Source: Duganella sp. CF517 (GTDB taxonomy: Bacteria > Pseudomonadota > Gammaproteobacteria > Burkholderiales > Burkholderiaceae_D). Taken from it: a stretch of DNA of 64,000 nucleotides. The translations under genes and the position numbers were made by a program. The notes below the pieces were generated by a model. That model ran no database searches, was not told the DNA's origin, and was given only the letters and a program-made list of their open reading frames with translations. Below, in pieces: positions 9,476 to 18,465 of the stretch (positions are counted from its first letter, which is position 1; the number at the start of each line of letters is the position of its first letter). The stretch lies in the NCBI RefSeq assembly GCF_900110275.1, contig NZ_FODC01000006.1, positions 310,001-374,000 on the forward strand. Direction: 5' to 3'.

Positions 9476-11509
9476 ATGCAGGGCCTCTTTCATCATTGCA
9501 TTCTTCAGGTGGCGCTCGATACCCCGCTGAATGCCATTTTCGATTACCGCTGGTATTGCGATGCGGCGGAGCAGCCGCAAGTCGGCCAGTTGGCGTTCGT
9601 CCCGTTCGGCCCGCGCGAGGTGATGGGGCTGATCGTCGGCGTCGCCGCCGAGACCGATGTGCCGGACGGTAAATTGAAGGATGCACTGGCGGTCCGCGGC
9701 CAGCTGGCGCCGCTGTCGGCGCAATGGCTGGCGCTGGCCGGCTTCGCCGCCGACTATTATCAGCGTCCGCTGGGCGAGGTGGCGCTGCCGGGCTTGCCCA
9801 AGAACCTGCGCGCACCCACCCCGCTGACCCTGGACAAAGCGTTGAAGAAGCTGGCCAAGCTCGACGCGCCGCACGACGGCACGCCGCTCAACATGCCGGT
9901 GCTCAATCCCTCGCAGCAGGAGGCGGCCGACGCCATCGGTGGCGCGGCCGGCTTCACGCCCACGTTGCTGTACGGCGTCACCGGCAGCGGCAAGACCGAG
10001 GTGTATCTGCAGGCGTGCGCGCAGGTGCTGGCGCGCGAGGCGGACGCGCAGATCCTGATCCTGGTGCCCGAGATTAACCTCACGCCGCAGTTGGAAGGCA
10101 ATATCCGCGCGCGCTTCCCCGGCGTGATGCTGGCGACGCTGCACAGCAGCCTGTCCGAAGGGGAGCGCATGCTGCACTGGCTGGCCGCGCACCTTGGCCG
10201 GGCGCGCATCGTGCTTGGCACCCGGCTGGCGATCCTGGCGTCGCTGCCGAACCTGAAGATGATTGTCATCGACGAAGAGCACGACCCGTCGTACAAGCAG
10301 CAGGAAGGCTTGCGCTATTCGGCGCGCGACCTGGCCGTGTGGCGCGCCTGGCAGCTGGGCATCCCGATCGTGCTCGGATCGGCCACGCCGTCGCTCGAGA
10401 GCTGGCACCACGCGCAGTCGGGCCGCTACCGCAAGCTGGAACTGCGCGAGCGCGCCGTCAAGAACGCCGTGCTGCCGCAGGTGAAGCTGATCGACATGGA
10501 GCGCGACAAGCCGAAGGACGGCCTGACCTCGGGACTGATCGCCGCCATCAGGCAGCGCATGGAGCGCGGCGAGCAATCGCTGTTGTTCCTCAACCGCCGC
10601 GGCTACGCGCCGGTGATCTGCTGCGAGTCGTGCGGCTGGATCAGCGAGTGCACGCGCTGCACCTCGTTCATGGTGCTGCACCGTCCCGAGCACCGGCTGC
10701 GCTGCCACCACTGCAGCCTGGAGCTGCGCATTCCGCGACACTGCCCGACCTGCGGCAACGTCGATTTGCAACCGCTGGGACGCGGCACCCAGCGCGTCGA
10801 GGAGGGCCTGCAGGCGCTGTTCCCGGAAGCGCGCGTGCTGCGCATCGACGCCGATTCGACCCGCAAGAAGGGCAGCGCGCAAGCGGCCTTCGACACCGTC
10901 CACCGGGGCGAGGTCGATATCCTGATCGGCACCCAGATGGTCGCCAAGGGCCACGACTTCAAGAAGCTCACCCTGGTCGGCATCCTCAATCCGGACACCG
11001 CGCTGTTTTCGCAGGACTACCGCGCCAGCGAGCGGCTGTTCGCGCAGCTGATGCAGGTGGCGGGCCGCGCCGGGCGCTCCGGCCGGACCGAGGGCGGCAG
11101 CGTCAGCGAGGTGCTGATCCAGACCCGCTATCCGCAGCATCCGCTATACGGCGCCGTGGTGCACCACGACTACGACCACTTCGCGTCGGCGCTGCTGGAG
11201 GAGCGCGAGCAGGCGGCGCTGCCGCCGTACCTGTTCCAGGCGCTGCTGCGCGCCGAGGCGCCCGAGCTGGCGACCGCCATCGAATTTTTGACCATCGCCC
11301 GCGATTGCGTCGAGCATCCGGGCATCACCATCAACGACCCGATCCCGATGAGCATGACCCGCGTGCACAACGTCGACCGCGCGCAGTTGCTGGTCGAATC
11401 GGCGTCGCGGCCGATGCTGCAGGCGTTTCTAAAGGATTGGCTGTGGACCCTGCGCGAGATGAAAAGCCGCGTGAAATGGTCGCTGGAAGTCGATCCGCTC
11501 GATATTTAA
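9476..11509 (+). CDS. priA: Primosomal replication-restart helicase PriA
   Basis: PriA recognises abandoned forks and D-loops and reloads the replicative helicase. The 677-residue protein has an N-terminal 3' DNA-binding domain, Walker A GVTGSGKT with Lys173, the DEEH motif (VIDEEHDPSYKQ), and eight zinc-binding cysteines in the CESC/CTRC and CHHC/CPTC pairs. It also has the C-terminal helicase motifs GTQMVAKGHDF and AGRAGR. The ATG at 9476 is preferred over the in-frame GTG at 9464 because it leaves the usual short N-terminus. It follows the DnaA-box region and is convergent with the ArgP-like gene, 8 bp away. Confidence 0.97.
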   Translation: MQGLFHHCILQVALDTPLNAIFDYRWYCDAAEQPQVGQLAFVPFGPREVMGLIVGVAAETDVPDGKLKDALAVRGQLAPLSAQWLALAGFAADYYQRPLGEVALPGLPKNLRAPTPLTLDKALKKLAKLDAPHDGTPLNMPVLNPSQQEAADAIGGAAGFTPTLLYGVTGSGKTEVYLQACAQVLAREADAQILILVPEINLTPQLEGNIRARFPGVMLATLHSSLSEGERMLHWLAAHLGRARIVLGTRLAILASLPNLKMIVIDEEHDPSYKQQEGLRYSARDLAVWRAWQLGIPIVLGSATPSLESWHHAQSGRYRKLELRERAVKNAVLPQVKLIDMERDKPKDGLTSGLIAAIRQRMERGEQSLLFLNRRGYAPVICCESCGWISECTRCTSFMVLHRPEHRLRCHHCSLELRIPRHCPTCGNVDLQPLGRGTQRVEEGLQALFPEARVLRIDADSTRKKGSAQAAFDTVHRGEVDILIGTQMVAKGHDFKKLTLVGILNPDTALFSQDYRASERLFAQLMQVAGRAGRSGRTEGGSVSEVLIQTRYPQHPLYGAVVHHDYDHFASALLEEREQAALPPYLFQALLRAEAPELATAIEFLTIARDCVEHPGITINDPIPMSMTRVHNVDRAQLLVESASRPMLQAFLKDWLWTLREMKSRVKWSLEVDPLDI

Positions 11510-11517
11510 ACCCGAGC

Positions 11518-12411
11518 CTATTGCAACAGGCAGCGCCGCGCGGTGGCGACGATTTGCTCGCTGAGCGCGCGCGTGAACGGCGTATCGAGGTTCCACGCGT
11601 GCCAGTTCAGCGCCACGTCGACATGCCTGCCCGGCGCCAGGTCGACCAGGCGGCCGTCGGCCAGCGGCCGGGTCGCCTGCGACAGCGGCATCAGCCCGTA
11701 GGCCAGGGCGCCGTGGATGCACTCGGCGCTGGCCGGCGACAGCGGCACCGTGTGGTGCGGATACGGTCCGTCCAGGTCGAGCACCTCGCGCAGGAAGCCG
11801 GCCATCATGTCGCGGTCGCACACCACGGCCGGCGCCAGCCGCGCCGCCTCGGCCGAGAAGCCGTCGCCGAACCAGTGGCCGGCGAACGCCGGCGTGGCCA
11901 CGCACACGTAGCGCAGCTTGCCCAGCGGCGTCACTTCCGGGCCGTTGGCCGCAGGTTCGCCGTGCGGCTGGGCGGCGGCGATGCTGCCAAATACGCTACC
12001 CTCCCGCACCAGATGCAGGGCCATGTCGCGCGCGGCCTGCTGGATGTTGAGTTGGCAACGCGGCGGCGACAGCAACGGTTGCAAGCTCAGCGGGAACCAG
12101 GTGGCCAGGCTGGCCGCATCCACCGCCAGCGAAATCTCCGGCATGCTAACCTTGTTGCCGAGATCGATATCGAGCGCGGCTTCCATCAATTTGACGCTGC
12201 GGTGGTGCGACACCAGCCGCTGGCCCAGCCCGGTCGGCACGGCCGGCTGGCCGCGCACGATCAGCAGCCGGCCGGCGGCGTCCTCCAGCGCCTTGATACG
12301 CTGGGAAACGGCCGATTGGCTGATGCCGAGCGCGGTGGCGGCCTTTTCAAAGCTGCCATGGCTGGCGACGGCGTCCAGCACGGCAAGCGCGCGATAGTCT
12401 AGTGGAGCCAT
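11518..12411 (-). CDS. argP: LysR-type transcriptional regulator, ArgP/IciA family
   Basis: The 297-residue protein starts with a winged helix-turn-helix (LDYRALAVLDAVASHGSFEKAA, then LGISQSAVSQRIKALE) and continues into a substrate-binding-like effector domain. The N-terminus and overall length fit the ArgP (IciA) subfamily, which in E. coli senses lysine and arginine and usually controls the exporter argO. Here the divergent neighbour is a dihydrolipoamide-dehydrogenase-like gene instead, so the regulon may differ. The 88-bp intergenic region carries an inverted repeat that could be its operator. The subfamily call is probable and the effector is unknown. Confidence 0.8.
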   Translation of the reverse strand: MAPLDYRALAVLDAVASHGSFEKAATALGISQSAVSQRIKALEDAAGRLLIVRGQPAVPTGLGQRLVSHHRSVKLMEAALDIDLGNKVSMPEISLAVDAASLATWFPLSLQPLLSPPRCQLNIQQAARDMALHLVREGSVFGSIAAAQPHGEPAANGPEVTPLGKLRYVCVATPAFAGHWFGDGFSAEAARLAPAVVCDRDMMAGFLREVLDLDGPYPHHTVPLSPASAECIHGALAYGLMPLSQATRPLADGRLVDLAPGRHVDVALNWHAWNLDTPFTRALSEQIVATARRCLLQ

Positions 12412-12412
12412 A

Positions 12413-12450
12413 AGTGTTACTTATAAAATTGAAATACAATAAGTAATACT
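12413..12450. promoter_or_regulatory. Palindromic operator candidate between argP-like gene and flavoprotein gene
   Basis: The left arm AGTGTTACTTAT (12413-12424) and right arm ATAAGTAATACT (12439-12450) are inverted repeats matching at 11 of 12 positions, separated by 14 AT-rich bases. Position between divergent genes, one of them a LysR regulator, is typical of a regulator-binding site. The arm adjoins the argP-like start codon, which suggests autoregulation. Confidence 0.55.
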
Positions 12451-12499
12451 AATGCTCTTTTGCTCCAAAGTAAAATTAGAAAACCAAACGGAACCCACG

Positions 12500-13942
12500 A
12501 TGAAGACTATCAAGACCGAAGTTGCGGTGATCGGCGCCGGCACCGCCGGCATGACGGCCTACCGCGCCGCGACCGCCGGCGGCAAGCAGGCCGTGCTGAT
12601 CGAGAGCGGCCCCTACGGCACCACCTGCGCCCGGGTCGGCTGCATGCCCAGCAAGCTGCTGATCGCCGCGGCCGAGGCCGCGCACGCGGCCAAGGCGGCG
12701 CCGGCCTTTGGCGTCCATCCGGGGCCGGTGCGGATCGACGGCAAGGCCGTGATGGCGCGCGTGCGCGCCGAGCGCGACCGCTTCGTCGGCTTCGTGGTCG
12801 AGGCGGTCGACGGCTATCCGGAAGCGGACAAGCTGCACGGCCACGCCCGCTTCATCGCTGAAAACAAGCTGCAGGTCGGCGACCACACCGTGGTCGAGGC
12901 CGAACGCTTCGTCATCGCCACCGGCTCGACCCCGATCGTGCCGGAGGAATGGGCCGCCGCCGGTCCGCGCGTCATCAACAGCGACGCCGTGTTCTATTGG
13001 GACGATTTGCCGGAATCGATCGCCATCGCCGGCACCGGCATCATCGGGCTGGAACTGGGGCAGGCGCTGCACCGGCTGGGCGTGCGCGTGACCATTTTCG
13101 CGCGCGGCGAAAGCATCGCCCAGCTGAGCGATCCGGACGTGCTGGCGGTGGCCCGCCGCGCCCTCAGCGGCGAGCTCGACATCCGCTACGAGACCAAGGT
13201 CACGACGGTCGAGCTCGACGGCGAGCAACTGGTCGTCACCAGCACCCGGCTGGACGGCGAGCAGCGCACCGAGCGCTTCAGCCACCTGCTGTCGGCGGTG
13301 GGCCGGCGCCCCAACGTGCACGAGCTGGGACTGGAACACACGGGCCTCAAGCGCGACCACCACGGCATCCCGCTGTTCGACAAATACACGATGCAATGCC
13401 AGGACGGCCCGATCTTCATTGCCGGCGACGCCGACAACGATCGGCCGCAACTGCCGGAGGCGGCCGACCAGGGCCGCATCGCCGGCGACAACGCCGCCCG
13501 CTATCCGGACGTGAAGCCGGGGCTGCGCCGCACGCCGCTGACGATCGCCTTCACCGAGCCGCAGATCGCCACGGCCGGCGCCAGCCACGAGGAATTGTGC
13601 GCTTCGCACAAGGGGCGCTTCGCGGTCGGCAAGGTGTCGTTCGAGAACCAGGGCCGCAGCCGCGTGATGCTGCAAAACCAAGGCATGCTGCGCGTCTACG
13701 GAGAGTTCCGCAGCGGCCGCTTCCTCGGCGCCGAGATGATCGGTCCGCGCGCCGAGCACATCGGCCATCTGCTGTCGTGGGCCGCCCAGGCCGGGCTGAG
13801 CGTGGCCGCCATGCTGGACATGCCGTTTTACCATCCGGTGGTGGAGGAGGGCGTGCGCACCGCGCTGCGCGACCTGGCGCACCAGTTGGCGAACGAGCCC
13901 AAGCACGACGATCCCTGCGTCGACTGCACGCCGGCGCCGTGA
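12500..13942 (+). CDS. Dihydrolipoyl dehydrogenase-like flavoprotein disulfide reductase
   Basis: The 480-residue protein is a class I pyridine nucleotide-disulfide oxidoreductase. It has an FAD-binding GAGTAG motif at the N-terminus, a redox-active pair Cys43/Cys48 in CARVGC, and an NAD-binding GTGIIGLELG segment. The second FAD motif is FIAGDADNDRPQ, and the C-terminal dimerisation domain ends with the catalytic H-x4-E in YHPVVEE. CARVGC replaces the CLNVGC usual in E3 subunits. The C-terminal tail bears an extra CVDC pair (Cys473/Cys476). No lipoyl domain and no 2-oxoacid dehydrogenase genes are adjacent, so it may reduce another disulfide. An in-frame ATG at 12452 exists, but 12500 fits the family start. 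Confidence 0.85.
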   Translation: MKTIKTEVAVIGAGTAGMTAYRAATAGGKQAVLIESGPYGTTCARVGCMPSKLLIAAAEAAHAAKAAPAFGVHPGPVRIDGKAVMARVRAERDRFVGFVVEAVDGYPEADKLHGHARFIAENKLQVGDHTVVEAERFVIATGSTPIVPEEWAAAGPRVINSDAVFYWDDLPESIAIAGTGIIGLELGQALHRLGVRVTIFARGESIAQLSDPDVLAVARRALSGELDIRYETKVTTVELDGEQLVVTSTRLDGEQRTERFSHLLSAVGRRPNVHELGLEHTGLKRDHHGIPLFDKYTMQCQDGPIFIAGDADNDRPQLPEAADQGRIAGDNAARYPDVKPGLRRTPLTIAFTEPQIATAGASHEELCASHKGRFAVGKVSFENQGRSRVMLQNQGMLRVYGEFRSGRFLGAEMIGPRAEHIGHLLSWAAQAGLSVAAMLDMPFYHPVVEEGVRTALRDLAHQLANEPKHDDPCVDCTPAP

Positions 13943-14032
13943 ACATGAATGTCACATAACGATACAAAAAAAGTCACACATTTCTCACGGGAAGCTTTAT
14001 GCTGCGAACTTGATAGTTGCGATAGTTGTTCC

Positions 14033-15169
14033 ATGAAGATACGTAAGGTCACGGCGGCGGATTTGAAGTTGGGAATGCTGATTCCGTGGAACGTGTATGG
14101 CGACACCGGCGCGTTGCTGGTACGTAAGGGACACATGATCGCCAGCGCCACGCAGATAGCCTATCTGATCGAGCGCGGCAGTTTTGAAGACTATACCGAC
14201 TCCGGCCCGGAAGCGACCGGGCCGGAGTCGGTGCTGCGCAAGCTCAACGGCGCTTGCCTGCAACTGCAGGGGCTGCAGCAAGCGATCGCCGGCGGCGCGG
14301 CGCCGCCCGGCCTGCGCCGAAAGCTCGAAGAGATCGCGACCCTGGTGGGCGACGCGATCTCGCTGAATGTCGATATCGCCACCGCCAGCATCCTGCACAA
14401 CCAGCGGCAGGCGCCGTATCCGGTGCGCCACTGCGTCGACACCGCCATCGTCTCGCAAGTGCTCGCCCGCGCCCGCGAGCGTGCGCCGGACGACATCATG
14501 GCCGTCACCCTGGCCGCACTGACGATGAATCTGGGCTTGCTCGAGGACCAGCAGCGCTGGCATGACGGCGCCGGCGCCTTCGACGCGGCCGAGCGCGCGC
14601 GCATGATGGCCCATCCCGAGCTGAGCGCGCGCTTGCTGGCCGAGGTCGGCATCACCGACCCGGCCTGGGTCGACTGCGTGTTGCACCACCATGAAAACGA
14701 GGACGGCACCGGTTATCCGTTCGGCAAGGCCGGCGCGCAGATTCCACCGCTGGCCAAGCTGGTGATCCTGGCCGACCGCTACTGCGCGCGCGTGTCCGAG
14801 CGCGGCTACCGCCCGGCGATGTCCGCCAACGCGGCGCTGCGCGACATCCTGCTGGAAGCGAGGACCACCCTGCACACCAACCTGGCGTCGCTGCTGATAC
14901 GCGAGCTCGGCGTCTATCCCATCGGCAGTTACGTACGGTTGATCAACGGCGAGGTGGCGGTGGTGTCACGCCGGGGGCTGCAATCGACGACGCCGCATGT
15001 GGAGTCGGTGCTGGGCCCGCGCGGCGCGCCGCTGGACGTGTTCCTCGAGCGCGACACGCGGGTGCCGCTGCACGCGATCCGCGAGGTGCTGACGAACGCC
15101 CAGGTGGCGGCGCTGAACGCGCCGCCGCTGCGCATGGAACAGGTGTGGGGCCGCGCGGCGGCGCTGTAG
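14033..15169 (+). CDS. HD-GYP-related protein with degenerate HD motif
   Basis: The 378-residue protein has an N-terminal segment (KVTAADLKLGMLIPWNVYG, like the N-domain before many HD-GYP modules) and a C-terminal HD-GYP-like domain. HD-GYP enzymes hydrolyse cyclic-di-GMP using metal ligands from the HD and HHExxDGxGYP motifs. Here His218-His220/Glu221 and DGTGYP are kept, and ADRY is present. The central HD pair is replaced by Met165-Asn166 in the segment AALTMNLGLLE. Activity may therefore be lost or altered, leaving a possible binding or sensory role. It begins 90 bp after the flavoprotein gene and is convergent with the SRPBCC gene. Confidence 0.8.
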   Translation: MKIRKVTAADLKLGMLIPWNVYGDTGALLVRKGHMIASATQIAYLIERGSFEDYTDSGPEATGPESVLRKLNGACLQLQGLQQAIAGGAAPPGLRRKLEEIATLVGDAISLNVDIATASILHNQRQAPYPVRHCVDTAIVSQVLARARERAPDDIMAVTLAALTMNLGLLEDQQRWHDGAGAFDAAERARMMAHPELSARLLAEVGITDPAWVDCVLHHHENEDGTGYPFGKAGAQIPPLAKLVILADRYCARVSERGYRPAMSANAALRDILLEARTTLHTNLASLLIRELGVYPIGSYVRLINGEVAVVSRRGLQSTTPHVESVLGPRGAPLDVFLERDTRVPLHAIREVLTNAQVAALNAPPLRMEQVWGRAAAL

Positions 15170-15179
15170 CCGCCGCGGA

Positions 15180-15662
15180 TCAGTTCAGCGTGGCGCCGAG
15201 CCGTCCCTGCGAGGCCAGGTCGCGCAGCACGCGGATCATGTCGATGTCCGACTCCTGGTAGGCCGATTTGCGGAACTCGTCGTACATGGCGTTGGCGGCG
15301 TCGGTGGCGGCGTCGTGGTCGTCCTGGTACTGGAAGCGCACGTACAGGGTATCGGCGGTCGGGGTTTCGATGGTCACCGTCAGGCTCTGGCGGCTGATGT
15401 CCTGCTGCGGCGCCACTTCATAGCGCAGCTGGCGCATCGGTTCGAGCACCACGCGGTCCTCGACCACCAGCTCGCCGAAGCGGCGGCGGCGGCGGAAGCC
15501 GTGGTCGCTGCGCTCGTCGACGACGCACTCGTCCAGGTGCGGCACGAACAGCTTCGGCGATTCGGCGCTGAGCACCAGCCCGGCCCACAGCTGGTCGACG
15601 GTCAGGGTGTCGATCAAGGGGTTCAGCGGGTCGTTAATCTCTATTAAATGTTCGAATTTCAT
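15180..15662 (-). CDS. SRPBCC-fold protein, DUF1857 (AtaL-like) family
   Basis: The 160-residue protein starts at the ATG at 15662 (MKFEHLIEINDP). It matches the single-domain START/SRPBCC fold of DUF1857 proteins: LTVDQLWAGLVLSAESPKLFVPHLDECVV near the N-terminus and a beta-rich middle with SLTVTIETPTADTLYVRFQYQD. These are small proteins with a hydrophobic pocket, usually of unknown ligand. There is no signal peptide or membrane segment. It is divergent from rep (about 140 bp) and its stop lies 10 bp from that of the HD-GYP gene. Confidence 0.75.
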   Translation of the reverse strand: MKFEHLIEINDPLNPLIDTLTVDQLWAGLVLSAESPKLFVPHLDECVVDERSDHGFRRRRRFGELVVEDRVVLEPMRQLRYEVAPQQDISRQSLTVTIETPTADTLYVRFQYQDDHDAATDAANAMYDEFRKSAYQESDIDMIRVLRDLASQGRLGATLN

Positions 15663-15804
15663 AGTTCTACCGTGTAAAAGCGGGCGCGTTTGCGCTCCAG
15701 GCCAACATGGTAACGCAAATGTCACCAAGGCTTGGCGCCAGCCTGCAAGCGACGGCCCGGCGCTGCTACAATGGTTGGCTATTCCCTCGTCAGATCGTCC
15801 CCCG

Positions 15805-17877
15805 ATGTCCAAAGCACCACAATTCGGCCTCAACGTCCCGCAAAGCGAAGCCGTGACCTATCTGGACGGCCCGTGCCTGGTGCTGGCCGGCGCCGGCTCG
15901 GGCAAGACGCGCGTCATCACGCAGAAGATCGCCCACCTGATCGAGGACCGCGGCTACGACCCGCGCACCATCGCCGCGCTGACCTTCACCAACAAGGCGG
16001 CGCTGGAGATGCAGGAGCGCATCGCCAAGCTGCTCAAGCAGCCCAAGCAGGCCAAGCAGCTGACGGTGTCGACCTTCCACTCGCTGGGCGTCAAGATCCT
16101 GCGCCAGGAGGCCAACGGCGTCGGCCTCAAGGACCGCTTTTCCATCATGGACAGCGACGATTGCGGCTCGCTGATCCAGGATCTGGCCATCACCACCGAC
16201 AAGCAGGTGGTGCGCCGTATCCAGACCGACATTTCGCTGTGGAAAAACGGCCTGGTCGACCCGATGATCGCGCTGCAGCAGGCCAAGGACGAGGACGAGG
16301 CGCAGTCGGCGCGCATCTACGCCAGCTACGTGGCGACCCTGTCGGCCTACCAGGCGGTCGACTTCGACGACTTGATCCGCTTGCCGGTGGAACTGTTCCG
16401 CAGTAACGAGCCGGTGCGCGACAAGTGGCAGCGCCGCCTGCGCTACCTGCTGATGGACGAGTACCAGGACACCAACACCTGCCAGTACGAGCTGGTCAAG
16501 CTGATGGTGACCGGCATCGGCAAGAAGCCGATGTTCACCGCCGTCGGCGACGACGACCAGGCCATCTACGCCTGGCGCGGGGCATCGGTGGAAAACCTGA
16601 AGACCCTGCAGACCGACTTCCCCGATCTGCAGGTGATCAAGCTGGAGCAGAACTACCGCTCGACCACCCGCATCCTGCAGGCGGCCAACGCGGTGATCGG
16701 CAACAATCCCAAGCTGTTCGAGAAGTCGCTGTGGTCCGAGCACGGCCTGGGCGAGCCGATCAATGTGCTCGGCATGGCCAACGACGACCAGGAGGCCGAG
16801 CAGGTGGCCATCATGATCTCGGCCGACCATTTCCAGCGCAAGAACAAGTGGTCCGACTACGCCATTTTGTACCGGGGCAACCACCAGGCGCGCATCATCG
16901 AGCAAAGCCTGCGCAAGGAACGCATTCCGTACACGATTTCCGGCGGCCAGAGCTTCTTCGACAAGGCCGAGATCAAGGACATCATCAGCTACCTGCGCCT
17001 GCTGGCCAACACCGACGACGATCCGGCCTTCATCCGCGCCGTGACCACGCCCCGCCGCGGCGTCGGCCAGTCGACCATGGAAACGCTGGGCACGTTCTCG
17101 GGCCAGTGGCAGTGCTCGCTGTTCGAAGCGGTGTTCAAGGGCGGCATCGAAGCGCTGCTCAACGACCGCCAGCTGGGACCGTTGCGCGACTTCTGCAACT
17201 TCATCAACAACCTCGAGTCGCGCGCCAGCCGTCCCGGCCCGAGCGGCAGCGGCGACAACGCCGCCCAGGTGCTCGACGACCTGCTGGAGGCGATCAACTA
17301 CGAGTCCTATTTGTACGACATGTTCGACGAGCGCGCCGCCCAGGGCAAGTGGCAGAACGTGCTCGAGTTCACCAACTGGCTCAAGGAGCGCGGCCGCGGC
17401 GGCAAGGACCGCGACGGCGACGAAAAGAACGTGCTGGAGCTGACCCAGATGGTGGCGCTGATGTCGATGCTCGAGGGCCAGGACGAGGATCCGGACGCGG
17501 TGCGCATGTCGACGCTGCACGCGTCCAAGGGGCTGGAGTATCCGCACGTGTTCCTGGTCGGCGTCGAGGAGGGCATCCTGCCGCACAAGGGCGATCCGGA
17601 CGCGCCGGCCGAGACCATCGCCGCCCGCGTGCAGGAGGAGCGGCGGCTGATGTACGTCGGCATCACGCGCGCCCAGCGCACCTTGCAGATCACGTGGTGC
17701 AAAAAGCGCAAGCGCGGCGGCGAACAGGTCCATTGCGACCCGTCGCGTTTCATCAAGGAAATGGAGCTCGACGTCGGCACCGCCGTGCCGGTCGAATCCG
17801 AGATCATCACGCCTAAGGAGCGGCTGGCAAGGATGAAGGAACTTTTAACCACACCCAAGCCGGAAGTGAAGCCTTAA
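15805..17877 (+). CDS. rep: ATP-dependent DNA helicase Rep
   Basis: Rep is a superfamily 1A 3'-5' helicase that clears protein roadblocks ahead of forks and helps restart. The 690-residue protein has Walker A GAGSGKT with Lys34, TFTNKAALEM (motif Ia), DEYQDTN (motif II), GDDDQAIYAWRGA (motif III), KLEQNYRST (motif IV), TLHASKGLEYPHVF (motif V) and YVGITRAQ (motif VI). Length and the internal segment NYESYLYD match Rep better than UvrD. The start at 15805 places the Q-motif at the usual position. It is monocistronic, with no clear terminator before the next gene. Confidence 0.96.
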   Translation: MSKAPQFGLNVPQSEAVTYLDGPCLVLAGAGSGKTRVITQKIAHLIEDRGYDPRTIAALTFTNKAALEMQERIAKLLKQPKQAKQLTVSTFHSLGVKILRQEANGVGLKDRFSIMDSDDCGSLIQDLAITTDKQVVRRIQTDISLWKNGLVDPMIALQQAKDEDEAQSARIYASYVATLSAYQAVDFDDLIRLPVELFRSNEPVRDKWQRRLRYLLMDEYQDTNTCQYELVKLMVTGIGKKPMFTAVGDDDQAIYAWRGASVENLKTLQTDFPDLQVIKLEQNYRSTTRILQAANAVIGNNPKLFEKSLWSEHGLGEPINVLGMANDDQEAEQVAIMISADHFQRKNKWSDYAILYRGNHQARIIEQSLRKERIPYTISGGQSFFDKAEIKDIISYLRLLANTDDDPAFIRAVTTPRRGVGQSTMETLGTFSGQWQCSLFEAVFKGGIEALLNDRQLGPLRDFCNFINNLESRASRPGPSGSGDNAAQVLDDLLEAINYESYLYDMFDERAAQGKWQNVLEFTNWLKERGRGGKDRDGDEKNVLELTQMVALMSMLEGQDEDPDAVRMSTLHASKGLEYPHVFLVGVEEGILPHKGDPDAPAETIAARVQEERRLMYVGITRAQRTLQITWCKKRKRGGEQVHCDPSRFIKEMELDVGTAVPVESEIITPKERLARMKELLTTPKPEVKP

Positions 17878-17964
17878 AGCAGCGATAGGCGCGCGTTGTC
17901 CGCTGGCAATGTGCTAGCATCGATTGCCGACCGCTTTGGTCCGAATGCTTCCGGAGGTGACATC

Positions 17965-18420
17965 TTGCGTACCCGACTTATCGCCGCTTTACTGCTGTCC
18001 TGCGCGCTGCTGCCCGCGGCCCATGCCGAGGAATTCGCCACCAAGGCGGAAGCCGAAGCCATGGTGGCCAAGGGTTTGAAGTACTGGAAGGCAAATGGCA
18101 ACGAGAAAACTTACGCCGAGATCGGCAAGAAGGACGGCCAGTTCGTCGATCGCGACCTGTATCTGGTGATTTACGGCCTCGACGGCGTGGTGCGCACGCA
18201 CGGCGCCAATCCCAAAATGATCGGCAAGAACCTGATGGAGATCCGCGACGTCGACGGCAAATTCTTCATCAAGGAGCGCATCGAGCTGGCCAAGAAGAAA
18301 AAGCCGTTCTGGCAGGATTACAAGTTCACCAACCCGACCAACGGCAAGATCGAACCGAAGAGCATGTACTGCGTGCCGGAAGAAGATATGGTGATGTGCG
18401 GGGGCGTCTATCTGAAATAA
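17965..18420 (+). CDS. Secreted single-Cache-domain protein
   Basis: The start is a TTG at 17965, chosen because a strong Shine-Dalgarno GGAGG at 17953-17957 lies 7 bp upstream and because a signal peptide follows at once (MRTRLIAALLLSCALLPAAHA before EEF). The mature part of about 130 residues resembles a small Cache (sCache) ligand-binding domain (KDGQFVDRDLYLVIYGLDGVVRTHGANPKMIGKNL). Such domains usually form the periplasmic sensor of chemoreceptors or kinases. Here it stands alone with no transmembrane anchor, so it may be a soluble periplasmic binding partner. It is between rep and slyX. Confidence 0.75.
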   Translation: MRTRLIAALLLSCALLPAAHAEEFATKAEAEAMVAKGLKYWKANGNEKTYAEIGKKDGQFVDRDLYLVIYGLDGVVRTHGANPKMIGKNLMEIRDVDGKFFIKERIELAKKKKPFWQDYKFTNPTNGKIEPKSMYCVPEEDMVMCGGVYLK

Positions 18421-18465
18421 GCGCCGGGGCGGTTAGAATGCATGCTTTCCAGCAGGGAGCATGCC

